Below are positions 13,386 through 27,500 of a DNA stretch of 64,000 nt, piece by piece. The notes under the pieces are model-generated. The model saw nothing but the letters and a program-made list of their open reading frames with translations, made no database searches and was not told the DNA's origin. A program made the position numbers and the translations under genes. Each line of letters starts with the position of its first letter. Position 1 is the stretch's first letter. The DNA is from Lunularia cruciata (Eukaryota > Streptophyta > Marchantiopsida > Lunulariales > Lunulariaceae), in assembly GCA_948567375.1 (NCBI GenBank), contig OX419756.1, positions 8,189,001 to 8,253,000 of the forward strand. The letters run 5' to 3'.

Positions 13386-16300
13386 AGTTTTTGTATTGTA
13401 TGTTCTTGTATCAAAAGATTCTTCCACCTTGAGGTTCTTGTACCATAAATACTTGCTCCAACTATTCTTCCATCAGAGAGTTCTTGTACCAACGGTTCTT
13501 GTAGTGGAGAGTTCAATTACCTGAAGGCTTGTGTACCACATGTGATGGAACTTACCTACCTGTTGAACTCCTTTGGGAGCAGATAGGGCTCCCTTCCTTT
13601 CCATTCTTTGTCTTTTCACTTTTTGTTATTTTTTGTGCATTTGTTCTTGGTTGTGTTCCTTATTTGGCTTTAGTTTATGATCCGGATGTATAATCTCCTA
13701 GTTATGTCTTGGATTGTATCCCTTAGGTGTTGGGAGATATTTTAGTAGAGTCGCTTGTGATGCCTCCACTCCATTCCTTAGCATGGGTAGCTAGAATGAC
13801 TACCATAGGCAAGGTTCCTCATCCACCACCCCTACACCTTATGTGCATCTCGGCCATAGCTCTAAGCGCCACCATTTACAGCATGCCCCCTAGAAGTTCA
13901 TGTTCTCCTTGATGGAGCCAACTCTACTGCTTGGCCACGTCCTCCACCATTGGATGACACTCCTATGGAGGACCTCCCACTCATTATGTCTTCAGCCACC
14001 AACTCACATCCCCCCTCTAGTACCCTTAGCACCCCATTACATGCCACCTCACTAGCACCCTTTGCAGTCATGCCCTAGTTGCCCATGGGTAGGAAGGGTA
14101 GGGTTGGCACATCATTGAATGAGAGCTAGATGCTTATGAACGAGAGCAGAGGCCACCTCTCCGTCTACCCTCCTAGACCCATTTCAGACTCTAACTCTCT
14201 CACTACATGCACCCCCGGACTCTTACTCTTGGCTGCATTCTTTGGATCCCCTACAAGCTTTCCTACCACGCTTGTCTCATCCCCGTATGTAAACTAGGAT
14301 CCCTATGCCCCTTTACCATCAAGTGGGCTCCATGTTTTCCATACTTCTACATGCCATCTTGGCAGATAATCAGGAGAGAGATGTCTCTACTTGGACTCTA
14401 CTAGCTCTCTTCCCCATTGGACTTTGGCTCATGTGTGCTCTTTTTGCCACCAAGAGACCGCCTCTTGGATTCATCAGTTTTAATGGGGCGATTGGTCTAC
14501 TTTACAAGAGGAGTACACCATCCAAGCTCATACAGCTGCTAGATGGATCATGGAGTCCCAATAGGCTCATGCTCCATAGCATTTGGAGCATCATCTCCTT
14601 AGTTCCCTAATGTTAGGCCAGGTAAGGGAGTACTGATGGCAGTCCAATCACTATCACACTCTGGATCAGCACCCTTCTATGTAGATACACTATCAACCTT
14701 AGAGGATCTTCATCCATCAACCACATATGACCTTCCTTCCTTTGTCCATGACTTCCATCCAGATTAGGAGCTCTAGCTTATAGATTACTTCTTCACCCAA
14801 GCTTTACTCCACTCTCCATGTTTCTCAATAAGTGGTCCTTTAGGTTTACTTATTGAGCACTTATGGGATTGTCTCTCCCCATATATGCCAAACTCATGCT
14901 TCTTCCTTCTCTTAACTTGATGCCAATGTATCACCTCAAGTTTAGTGCTATCAGGTACTACTCATTTTTTTGGTGCATCTTATCTCATGGTTCTATCCAA
15001 GGAGACTTTAGGTGTTTTCCCCATTACCATTGGAGATGTTTTGTTATGGTTGCTCTCATGCACCAGATGTCTACAATTTTGTCACACTAGTGCAATCCTT
15101 TGGGTGGGCCATTATTTTCCATAGCTCTTTACACAACTTTGCATGAGGTAACATCAGCCTTTCCCACAGGCCTTTTTCCATCCCTATCAGATGATACCTA
15201 CATCTTGGTCCCCATGGAGGATGTAGTTTGGTTAGTGCAGACTTTCACACTTAGCCTAGAGTCACTGGGTTTACAAGTTCAGACTTGTAAATGCAAGATC
15301 TGTAGCCCCCACATAATCCTCTCTCCCTTTGACTTCCCACCAAGATTTCAATTCCCATTAGGACGTTTGAGGTTTTTGGGCTCCCCTCTCAAAGAGGAGG
15401 AATTTTTTAGCTCCTTTATCTTGGACACTTTGATTTAGGCTACTGCTCATGCTCACCTCCTCCCTCAGTTGGGGAACACACAAGTGGCCTACTCCCTCCT
15501 TTTGAGATATTATGTCCCAAGAGCATCCTATTTGGCACGTACATATATTCCCATAGAGGTACTCTTACCACATCTATAGTCCTTTGATAGTACCTTGTGG
15601 CATGCCTTCTCCACACTCTTAGGAACATGTATGCTCTCTCAATTATCAAATGATTGGTGTCAATTACAAATAGCCCTTCATGTAGTCATGGGAGGATGTG
15701 GTATCATAGGAGGCTATTGCACCAGCAGCTTACCTAGGAGTGTGTGCACTCGTGGCCCCTTGTTGGCAGATAGGTTCTTACATGAGGGTCACCATTTTTT
15801 ATTGCTACCTATTGTGAGTGTAGAATTAAGCACCTATGATTTCCAAATATCTCTATGATTGGCTCAGGATTGATTGCTGGACCCGGCACTCCCTCCTTTG
15901 CAGAATATGTATCTCTAGATTCTAGGAAGTATCATGTGGAGCTCAATGAGCATATGCACACTCACACCCTTTCTACCATCACCACTGCCTTACCTTTTCT
16001 TGATAGAACTAGGATACTCTCTTGCACTAGGAAGGGTGCGGGAGTTTAGCTTCATGCCTCTCATTTGATTGAGAACTTTTGATTCATATTAGAGGGGTTC
16101 ACGACATCCCTTTGTCTTAGGCTAGGCCTACCACATCCATCACTCTTGGGCTTATTGGGCCATCGCCCATGCATTTCTTCATTGGATGTTGAGGCATACA
16201 TCTCCTAGAATGTGCTATAGGAGGTGAGCCTACTAGGATCTATGATGTCATTAAAGATGAGGTGGCATAGATTCTATGATCTACACATTCACAGGTTCAG

Positions 16301-16560
16301 CTTGAGCGATGGATGATCCTACCAACTATATCACATTGTGCAGTTGTAGTACCTTTGTCACTTAGATTGCATATTTTTAGAGTGTGGGTCACTACATAGT
16401 GCTTTGTTCTTTATGCCATTTGGGCTTTGGCTTTGGTTTCTCCATGCCTTTTTGCCCTCCTTTGTTGGGTCTTGGACTCTTTCTTTCTTTATGCACCTTT
16501 TGGTGTGTTTGTACCCTTTTTCTCCTTTTCTTATAGGGTATAATATTGTGCTTGTTTGCC
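13386..16560 (+). pseudogene. Reverse-transcriptase element relic 1
   Basis: Frames that read on past in-frame stops match a streptophyte reverse-transcriptase family I recognise by pattern. Around 15086-15330 is GGPLFSIALYTTLHE, then VFPSLADD-like FPSLSDDTYILVP, then QVQTCKCKICSP. From about 15440 comes LLPQLGNTQVAYSLL and PRASYL, which is typical of the thumb/connector that follows. At 15855-16045 is SLDSRKYHVELNEHMHTHTL, paralogous to 34981-35196 on the minus strand. Upstream (13700-14900) is low-complexity Pro/Ser/Leu-rich coding-like sequence. The multiple stops mean it is dead. The element type (non-LTR or another RT lineage) cannot be fixed here, and the ends are approximate. Confidence 0.6.
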
Positions 16561-16569
16561 TTTACTAAA

Positions 16570-18799
16570 AAGAAATTTAAAAAGTTGGATCTAAACCTGC
16601 AGGAGACCAGAATTTGGTATGTGCATAATCCTGAGCTTTGTGAGCTGTCGTATTGTTAAGCACTGATGGATCTGTGCGCTGCAATCTTTAGTTACAATCA
16701 TGCATATGTGCACCACATGCTTTATGTATAATTAACTGTTTATCTTTCGTCACAACAAACTATATGTTATAACAGGAGATTGCAAATTTCAATTTACGGA
16801 TCTGCTAGTCGGCTTCTCTTCACTTGATCATTCTCATTCACTCAGTCATTGACTCTGGTGCTGGAATTAAGATGTTTCATCTGGTCTTACCACACTGACT
16901 TCCTTGTACATACTGTATTTCTATTCAGACTCCCAATGCCCGGCACCCTGTGCTTCACCGGGATGGTTGGAATTGGTGTTATAAAGGGTGGAGTGCAATC
17001 TGACACACAATTTGTTAAGCCATTCTAGGTCTATCGTCCCCTTACCAGCATATATACTTGCTACTTACAAGTCCACATGATCCGAACTTGTCTGGTACAA
17101 GAGTGAGCTAACACATGGACACATGATGACGAAGAAAGAACTTATTTGCATATATAGTGTTAGATCATAGTGCCATGGTGCCAGCCAAGGAAGTTACACC
17201 TGTCTGGAAGTATATCCGTCATCACTTTCATTATGCACAGATTGAGAACTGGTACATTAGGCAAAAGCTATAATGTAATTGTACTGTTTCAAATGGATAT
17301 CTACAGTTCTATCCTTCCGCTGTGTACCATATCATCCACTTGTCCATGCACTTAGAAGGTAAACGAGTACAAGGAAGGAAAGGGACAATAAAAAGATTCC
17401 TCGGTGAACTGTTCAGATTCCTAGGTGGACAGTTCAGACTTCCATAATGGTGAGCTTATATGGTGAACGGCTTAGCCAAGTTACATACTAAATGTATACA
17501 CTAAATTTAGAAGCATCTTCGACAATTTCCTCCTCGGTTATCCAATACATCATATCTTGTCAATGGTGGATACATATCTTTTATGATTCCGCATGCTGTC
17601 TATTAATTCACTTGAATATGTACTTGAATAAATTGTTTTGCTTTCGTTATAACAATGTACCTTTCTCTACTCGTGTACAAAACACAATTTCCGGATCGTC
17701 CTCTTTGGTGCAGTCCACTAAATGCAATAATCCTATCTTTCTTCCACCCCGACCATTCTAGGTGCGTCCAGGCCGACTCGCCGCTGGTTGCTGATCTGAC
17801 TACTTGCTTGCTTCTACTTGCATGGGCAGAACGAGACCTAGGTTAGCAACATGCAGTCTCTTTCTGCCATTCCTGTTCTTCCTAACACCTTACAATCATT
17901 TAGTTCGTAGCCGCTAGTTGTTGTCATCGTTTCACGTGCTATTGTTTTCGGAAGTATCATAGTCTGCCCTGGCACTCCTGGAATTAATCCAAACCGGGTA
18001 TGATGGATACCGCCAATTGCATCTAACTATCTCCACACAGGCAAATTCGTTTAGTTCAAGTATGAATTCAGAAGTGCTAGGAATACTTTTAGGCAGCAGC
18101 GATTGGAAGGGAAAGGAGGACTGTCATAGTCTGCCTGATAACATTTATTCGCACGTAAAGGATGTTGAGAACTGCCGTGTGTGGCATGTTGAGAACTAGA
18201 CAAATTCAATAGAGCATTTTGAGATGCATAACATTCGTTAGTTTTCTGATTGAATACCGTTCTTTCCCCTTTACAGCTCCGCCCCCACGAGCATATACAA
18301 CCCATTAGTTCTCAACTCCTTTATTTGATTTCGCGAGGTGTCGATGTCAATCGAAACTTCTGCTTTGCTTCTGTTCAACATTGCGCTATTACACAATAGT
18401 TCTGTAACTACTTTGATGTCGTTTTGATTGACAGTTACTTTAAAATCACAATGCATGCTCTTTGCTCGAGTTTGTCTACCATGGACGGTCTGGCAACCTC
18501 TTGCCATGTGTCTACTAAAGACAGCCAAACGAGAATTAAGTAAAAACTCTTTTGATCCATCTTTGTGTGTTTTCTTTTCTATATGATTCTAGCAAGTAAA
18601 TCCACGAATTTTATGCTTGATAAAACATCTTATGGGTACACAAGGGTCCTTATCTAGTGGATGGGTGTGACCCAGTAAACTCGACGCGAGGGTGCATCTA
18701 AACATCGTATATTAGTCCAAATCAATTTCATTTTCCCCAAAACCTCTTCCTTACTTTGTAAGATTATTACTATATACCATGGAATAATTCCCGGCAGTG
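16570..18799. other. Gene-free stretch
   Basis: No supportable gene or mobile element. The open frames are short (under 90 codons) and unlike known proteins. Base composition is balanced and differs from the C-rich plus strand of the RT relic that precedes it. Confidence 0.4.
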
Positions 18800-19195
18800 G
18801 TCCATGGCGTGCGGTCCTTCCCGGTATTCTGTATATGGCGGTGCATTCCGCTGGTAGTATAATCATTTCTGATTTAGACTTCCTTCCTAAACCATAGTTC
18901 ACCATTGTGCACTTCAATAAAAAGTAGGTGTAGTCCTTCCCGGGTGGTGGTACTTTGCATGCGATCCTTCCCGCCTTTGGTATATAGCTATCCTTTCCTG
19001 CATTTTGCGAATAATATAGTCATTTCTAATTGCTTCCTCAAGCGAGAGCTCCCTCGTGGGCACTTTGACGAATAAATATTTTTTAGCTCTATACTTAACT
19101 CTCTTGAGCTGTCCTTTCCTGCTTTGCCAAAAACGTAAGCATTTTTTATTTTGAATATCTTCCTCAAGTCAAAGTTCATCGTGGACACTTCCGTG
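18800..19195. repeat. Three diverged tandem units
   Basis: Related blocks occur at about 18855-18915, 19014-19072 and 19135-19195. Each has ATAGTCATTTCTAATT-like sequence, a CTTCCTCAAG-like segment and a GTGGGCACTT/GTGGACACTT end. The units are about 120-160 bp and quite diverged, with TCCTTCCCG repeated between them. I see no coding content. Confidence 0.5.
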
Positions 19196-19445
19196 AGGAA
19201 GCTTTATACCTTAATTCTCCTATAACAAGACACGGTTTAACCTATCTTAAAGCTTTCGATTTGGATTGGTCAATAGCAGGTGCAGATGTTTAGTTGCAAT
19301 TGACAGATAAGGACGCAATTGCAGCTCTTTGTGCCGTTTCTCATATCATCTCGGAAAAATATTTACACAATAGGCGATGAACTAGGATGAACGTTAACCA
19401 ATTAGACCATGATGCGTGGGCCAAAAAATAGACCTTCTATAAGGA

Positions 19446-19850
19446 TGACACGTTGACAATTTGATCAAGTTTAGATAGTGTATATCGATTATTATGCAAG
19501 AAATAACGTTTTGAAGTTTTAACTTTGGAATAGTTAATAATCTATTAGATATTTATGTATCACTTATTATGTAAGAAATAATTTAACAGGTTTTGGAATT
19601 TCAGATTTGGAATAGTTAATGTTATACGTTAAGGGACATACATATATTTATAATATGTATATTCTCTAAGACTGATATCGTTGACAATCTGATTAATCTT
19701 AGGTAATTAGGTATAATATCTATCAATTATTATGCAAGTCATAATCTAACAGGTTTTGAGATTTCAAATCTGGAATGTTTAATAATATTTATATAATAAT
19801 ATTTGGGGAACATACAAATATTTATAATATATATTATAAATTATATAAAA
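19446..19850. repeat. AT-rich diverged tandem repeat
   Basis: Two long units begin CGTTGACAATTTGAT (about 19452) and CGTTGACAATCTGAT (about 19689). Each contains ATTATTATGCAAG, an AACAGGTTTTG-like segment (degraded in the first sub-block), TTGGAATAGTTAAT-like text and ACATACATATATTTATAAT-like text. The first unit contains an additional internal sub-copy at about 19563. Strongly AT-rich, no coding potential; possibly an old satellite or an element terminus. Confidence 0.55.
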
Positions 19851-21504
19851 TTTTATAAAGTGAATTATACTGCATGTCCGAAAGACACGGAATTGAGACA
19901 AAATTATTTTTAAAAGAGCTAAAGCAAGACTAGAAGCAATTAATGCAAACACATCAAAGTAATTACTAAAAATTTTAAATAGTTCAAAATTTATATTAGA
20001 TGTTACAATAGACATATAAGATATAAGAGTCCATGCGTAGTTCAATTCCTAAAATGTGAAGATCACGTAGCGGGATACTCTGGCTCGCACCAGCTTCAAG
20101 TACTCCAAGCCTAGTTTCCGAAGTGTAGAGGAATATATGCAATAACCGAAAGTAATAATTCATTCAAACAGCAGACTTCAGTTATTTGAAGCATCAGGTA
20201 AACATGGTGCGTTCTTGATTATTCATGATCAGGTATAAATTCACAGTTTTGGATACATCTTTGCTTTGGTGTTTATCAAAACAAAACAGTAAAGCAACTA
20301 GCGAAAGGGAAAATCGCCATGAACTTTATAGGACACGCATGAAAACGAGAGATTTTAGTACATCCGCGAAGATTCTGAATGAACCTGGCGCATATTTTAG
20401 GCGCTAGCCAACATTCATGACATAAGAGCTTCCCTCACAACAGGACAATTCCAGTGTTAAACTTAGGTACATTATCAGTTGCTTCGTAAGAGAACATTCG
20501 TAGAAAGTATCTCTATTTCAATGTATACTTTTCAGGAGAATTTAGTACCTAGTGTATTACGCCGTGAGAGCTGGAACAGTGTTCACAACCCTAAGCACTA
20601 GCCGTTGCAATAGACTTAACCCTCTATAATCTGGTTGAGTGGGATATAATGTTGAAATGTCCGCACTCGAAAGATAAATGGAATTTTAGTGAACAAGGAA
20701 GAATTACTTTTGCTCAGGTGAGGGATTAAGACGGATGCTTTGTACATCGAACGGTTGGACGCTAGGTGATATCAAGGATTCTGTGCACGAGAAACAGGAC
20801 TTCAACCAAACTGGCGACCACATAAGAATGTATTATGAATTGATATTTGACTCCATATCAACACAAATGGGAATCCCCATCAGTGCTCAGATTTCAAAAT
20901 TTTAGAAGGTAAATTTCGGTCGAGGGGATGTTGACGAGAGCCGCCGATGTGCCCGATTCCAGTTTCAATGCAATACCAAACATCGAAGGCAATTTGAGAA
21001 CTCCAGAACTAATGTAAGGGTACCTGTCGCTCCCACATTTAGTCGACCACACATCATTTTCCTCAACTACTTGACTTGTAAAACTAAGATGACAAGGTAT
21101 ATGACAATCCGGTCCTGGTTACGGAAACGTTGTTCTAGTTTGTACCCCCGACGGAAAACTAAATAATCCTTTTACACAGAAATTTGTTGAGATATAGACC
21201 CTCCATAAATTCTACTGGTTTTAATATACTACACAAAAAGATCCAATGACCACTTACATTTTACACTCACTTATAATTGACAAGGCCTCCTAACTACATA
21301 TTACTCCCTACGCGTGGTTAACTTGAAGACTCCATGGTCCCCGCGCAGACACAGCCCTGAGCAAATAGTCAATAGTCTCAAAACTCCTCTGCGTAGTGTG
21401 GTCCAGACAAGACGATATCCTAGTCTCCGGCTCCAAGAGAGATAATATCGATGGCGGATAGAAGTCGTTTCGAAAAACGTTATGGAAGTTCTATACTATT
21501 ATCC
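19851..21504. other. Gene-free stretch downstream of the ATPase gene
   Basis: No gene is recognised. The part nearest 21505 must contain the 3' untranslated region and polyadenylation site of the minus-strand Ca2+-ATPase gene, but I could not place a convincing poly(A) signal. Confidence 0.4.
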
Positions 21505-24500
21505 TTAAACGTTCGCGGCTGCAGATGGCGTATTCATTTCTACTTCGGGCGGCCTTCGTGGCGCAAGCTCCCCGTTCTGGGAACCCTTCTTTGACTTAGA
21601 GCCTGCAGTTGACAGGACAACTTCGTGAGAACAGGAAGGGAGAAACAATGCAAATGCTTCGCACGCCCCTTCAAGAACCGCAACTAAACACAATTTGAGG
21701 TTCAGGATATTTACCGTCCCCTTCTCCTGAATGACGAGAACGGCTCATACTTGAGAGCCTCTTGCTGTGTTTATTTTTTTGCCTTCTCCAGTTAATTCTG
21801 ATCCTTCGAGTATTTACGATTGGCTTCTTGGGGACAGGGATGAACTTCACGAGAAATCCCAGCGGCCAACTGTACACAAGGAAACAAATAATTAGCTCTG
21901 TACTCTAAGTCCTCGTGATGCAATACAATAAGTTCCAACCACAAACACCACCAACGTAGTAAGTCCCAATAAACTATACTCTCTGCCAACTTACATACTT
22001 CGGCTATACTGAGGGATTCAATTCTGATGCTCATCCATCAACGTTGCATTTGGGCCACTCAATCGAGATTCGTAATTCATGAGCCATCGCATTATTCCTC
22101 CAATTGTTACTGAAGATCCATCAACCGAAACATTACACACACGGAGGAAACCAACTGCACTCACCTTACAGATCCAATGGCGATGCAAATACCCCACTCT
22201 TTGGCAGTGAGAGCTGTAGTTGACGCGAACTTTGTCAAAAACTGGACAATGAGAAATTGGAAAACTATCTCAATAACTATAATACCGATGAAGAGAAAAT
22301 TTCTGTGCAGTCCCTCGAAGATATTGAACTTCTCCGGTCTTCTGGCATTTACTTCGTTGAAGATCTGTCCAACGCACGGACAATCGTTTTAGCCAGTAAC
22401 AACAAGAAAACGTAGGTTATCTTCCATTCGCAAAACCCTTGAAGGCCAAAAGTAACCCAATCCACGGACACGCCCTTGCTAGAGATTATTCGTTCCCCAC
22501 TTCCTAGGGAGTTATGCTGGAAGAAATTCATCAGGGCGTGTCCGTACCTGACAGAATACAAAAGCATTGAAAATTATTGTTTTATTCACTTCATCATTCC
22601 TGGTATCCTCGTCATTCGTTTTGCTCACTCCAGTATAATTCAAACCGAGAATTTTTTTGCCAGCAAAATTAAGAGTCAACAGCACGATAATTTGGTAAAT
22701 TGCCTGCACATTCAACCAAACAAAAAGAAGTTTATTCCATGTCATCCAACCATAAAAGAACATCAGCATACACATGACATTTCTCTCAACTAACGACTAT
22801 TCATTATATGGACCCCATGATGTATGCCTCCAGTTCTTACACTTTTAATCAGCAGAAATGTGTATAACTGATGCTTGCCCACATCTTGTGGACCACATAC
22901 GACACAGTTGACAAACTGGTAAGCATCAACGGACACGCTCGAACTTACTTGTCCAAATAGATTTCGCCACATTATATTTGTGATCAAAGGCTCCGTTCGT
23001 CCAACAGGAGTTTTCTCCATTAAATCGTCCGTAGGTGCTTCCGTCGCCAAAGCAAGAGCTCCGAGCGTGTCCATGATCAAATTCACCCATAACAACTGTA
23101 AAAAAAAAGATGGGAAGTTAGCGACAATTACATTGCAGAGACTGAAATTGCTGCGTCTCTCTAAACCACAAGGAATAGAGTGTATCATGAAAGTAGAATT
23201 CTAGGTGTTTTTCCCAGTCATGGAGGTAAACTTTCAACACAGACAAGCCACACAAGACAATTTTCGCAGCATTATATCATAAAAGTCGTGAAAATACCTG
23301 AACGGCAGTCAGAGGCACGTCTCCAGATGACACTGCAGTAACAAAGTTAATAACCAAGGCTGTCACATTCACAGTCAGTTGAAACTGTATGAACTTCTGA
23401 ATATTGGCATACACGGATCTTCCCCATCGAACAACCTGCATAACCGAACAGGTATAAGAAATTTCAGATACCTGAAAGTAAAGTGTAAGTCGAAAACAGA
23501 GGAGACTACTTCCTGATACCTCACAAGTACCTACCATCATTGGATACACTGGTCTGCCGATGACGAAGAGAAAGCTTACATGAAACACTAAGAGAAACCT
23601 AAACAGCTTACTGAGCTCTGACAATGATCTCAACTGCCTAGTGTGTTTCACCAGAAGAGACTAGCAAAGATTACAAGACAAGACGGGCCTCCGTGAAGCG
23701 CAAATGATACACTAGCTCAAACATTATATTATCTCCTTATAGAAGTTAAGTACCTTAACAATCGAAGCGAAGTTATCATCCAAAATGACTATGTCCGAAC
23801 TTTCTTTCGCGACTTCAGTTCCAGAAATTCCCATAGCAAGTCCAACGTCAGCCTGTCATTCAGCAGAAATATTACAAATAGTTAAGTAACGCAATTTTAT
23901 AACTTGTCCAATGCATACAGAAGGCTAGCAGCGACTTCACGTTTTCAGACCATTGTTGCTGGAATGGTCCAGAATGCACCCATCTGTTGATTCTTGATTT
24001 CAACTAAGATCGCACCTCGTGAAGTGCAGGCGCATCGTTCGTCCCATCTCCAGTGACAGCAACTACTTCACCTCTCTCCTTCAACGACTTGACTAATAGA
24101 AGCTTGTCTGAAGGTGAAGATCGTGCCATAACGTCAATTTTGGGCAGATCCCTGTCCATTTGTTCTTTCGTCCACGTGCGGAAATTTCGGCCCTCGACCA
24201 CAAGACCATCCTTTTTAGAGAGAATGCCACACTCCTGGGCTATGGCTCTAGCAGTAATAACACTGTCTCCTGTGACCATACGCACTTTCACTCCCGCAAG
24301 TTGGCATCTAGCGACAGCCTCTTGGACACCGGGTCTGCATGGATCCTTGATACCGATAACACTCAAAAAGATCAACTTGTCATCTGGAATCTGCCATCCC
24401 CGAAGTTCTTCCTCCTCTTTAGGAATATGCGATGGATCAAGCGGTTTGTAGGCAAAAGCAATGCACCTTAAACTGGCCGCAGCCATTCCCTCAATATTAT

Positions 24501-27500
24501 CTATAAGTTCCTTCGCCTTTTCGGGTGTTAACACCTTGACGGAACCATCGACGTCAACCCAATGACTAGAAAGTTCCAATAAAATTTCAGCTGCACCCTT
24601 CCAGTGGGCTTGAACGTCCCCATTAGCAAGTTTGACAGCGACTCCCGCCCTCTTTTTGATCGAATTGAAGGTTTCGACGTGGACTATAGAAGTCTTGTGT
24701 TTGATTTCATCAAAGTCCATACCGATCTTTACTCCCCAAGCCAAAGCAGCAGACTCCGTAGGACTACCAGAAACCTCCACCTCTCCACCATCCTTCGGAA
24801 CAAAAACGCTTCCGTTACTATTTTGGCAGATACCAGCAAGAAGAGTCTGGTATGTATCGTTCGGAATAGTTTTAACATCTGAATCTTTTTCCATTGTCTT
24901 GCCTGCTACCCAAGATTTCACCACGTTCATCTGCATGGCATTCAAGTTTATTTGTTAAACGAAAGCCCAAAAACCTTCAATCGTAAACTTATCTAGCGGG
25001 TAGTTCCACCATCCATATTCCACTAGTGACGAGTTCTGCCAAAGCACTGGTTGTTCTTTTATAGAAAGAGCTATGTGACAGCTGACAAGAAGTAACACGT
25101 GAGAAAGAAGAGAAGATTCCAGACAAATCTCTATTCATTCATCTGCTATTCACGAGAATTATGGAAACGTTCCTTTTAAATTTGTACCGAAGCAAACGCT
25201 TCACCGTCTTAAATTGTTTGCATGTGTTTTAAAATGTTTTTAATGTTTTTAGTACAAGTTTTTAACCGTTCACAAGTGTTGACGTCGAACACATCGCATT
25301 GTTGTTGGTGTCTATTTAACTCTGGTGATCTCTTATTGTCATTCATCTATATTGCGACCTGTTGTGGAAATTCATCTGTATTCGAATTCACCATGTCCAA
25401 AAAGGAGCGTAAGAGAGCGAACATTTTGGTCATATGTCGAAGAGGAAGAGTTCAAAGCACCATCGTATGGTATAGATGATCAATTACTCCGAAATTGACA
25501 GGTTTGATTTTTAGAAATTTACTATCTCCATTAAAACGAAACGCATTTTAAACATGGTTTCGGTCTTGGTTTTTTAAACATTTAAAACGACCTATTTTAA
25601 TTGAATTTCAAACGAACGTTTCAATAACGAGAACACAAATTTAGACATCACCTTATTAAGTGTGAGAGTCCCAGTTTTGTCACTGCAAATCGTGGTCGCA
25701 GAACCCATGGTCTCACAAGCTGCTAAATGGCGGACCTGTCAAGAACAAATCCCTGTTCTGAATATTTCGCATCACAACAGCACCGAATGCCAAATCTAGT
25801 CATACATAGCAAGCTTTAAACCTCAACAAGGCCACATGTTTTAACACGTAGTCTGGCATGAAGGGGACAAGCTCAGCTAGAAATTAGCCATCTGATTTAT
25901 TTCGCAAGACTTCAATAGTCTCAATACACACAAAGTAACGTCCAGGAGATAAAACCCTACAAAAGATTGGTCAGCCATCATCTTCCTCATGGAGTACGCC
26001 AATCTGTAAGAAGCAAGCACACAGCCAAAAGGTAAGAGCCAATGTTTTTGTCCGGGGCACTGCTAACAGTGGAATAGGAAAAACAAAGTGAAAAAGCATG
26101 GAAGTTAGTTCTAGTACTTACGTTAAAGTCACTGCCAAAGGTAGACCTTCAGGCACAGCCACAACAACGATGGTTACCTGCACCGCTGAAAAAAGATTAG
26201 AATCAAATGGTAAGAGAAATGGAAACGGGACAAACAAAAGGAAGTAATTCCACTGTAATTTACCGCAATTGAGAAAATCTCAACGATATGTTTAACAACT
26301 CGCGAAAATTTCCGGTCACGTCCTTTAAAATCTGCCACCCAAAACCTATTTAACACAACCAAATAATATATTAGAAGAAATCCATCTTCTATCAATATTT
26401 ATATATCTGTCTACTGCCTCACAGAACTTGACTTGGTCCTCGGTAAGGAAACAAACTATCTGCCAATTCTTTCAGCTCTTCGTTTCTTCATTATCGAGAT
26501 ACCGAAAAAGCAGATAAATATAATATTCTTCATTCAAATATCTGTTCAACTTCTATTAACAGTCCGTACCGAACGAACAGTATGCAGAAGACCACAACGG
26601 CAACTGAGAGACCGATTTGACCGATGAACGTTGCGGCTCCATTTAACCGAACCTGAACAAGAATACAAAGTATGTCGTGTGCGATTTGAGAAAGTTATTA
26701 GAATTGAGATCTGCAAGTCCATATTCAACGGCAAAGAACAATACAAAATGAGAAGAAAAAAAGTTTAAACCTGCAAGGGTGTTTCTTCCCCATTGTCTTC
26801 AGTCAAAGTTGCCATTACTTGACCCCATTCAGTGTGGGTACCAACGGCTGTAACCTGCACATGATACTAACCAGTTATTACCGCTGCTGAACTTCTTTCC
26901 TGTTGGAGATTACTGAGTGATCAGCGGAATAACACGCGGACTAAAATGCGAATGGATACCTATGGAGAGCAACCTAATTAGAAAACACTCTTTGCCATCT
27001 AGATATAGAATATACGAGGACAGAAGCCGCTCGAGGATCGGGGGAGCCAGAACTCATTAGATGTATATGAACTGTAGATGAAATGGCAATAAAATGAAAG
27101 CAGAACTGACTGAAAAAACATGCGAATAGGAGATGAAATCTTAAATAGCATGTATTAGCAAGCAACGAACATATATAGCTACATGTAGAGAACCTGTGAA
27201 CCAATGTGTACTCTTTGACATCTAGATATTGTTTGAACTTACCATCATAGTTCCATATCCGTCTACAACTTTACATCCCGACAAAAGGAAAGGATGTTTC
27301 GTGTCCTTGTGAACCTGCCACCGTGGAAACGACCACACTTCAGAAAAAAGATCCAGACAAACTCGATAATCGTGAAAGAATCTTTCATAAGTGGTTGTTA
27401 ACTTTCTTAGTTTCGTCCACTTCGCATACTGCGAACACACTTAAATCGTACAAGGTAGACCCCTCCGCTACAAGCACCCAATTTCAGATACCCCGCCCCA

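Noticed and set aside
24053-24471. Long plus-strand frames opposite the large ATPase exon
   Set aside because: They are antisense shadows of exon 17, which encodes clear P-type ATPase domains on the minus strand.
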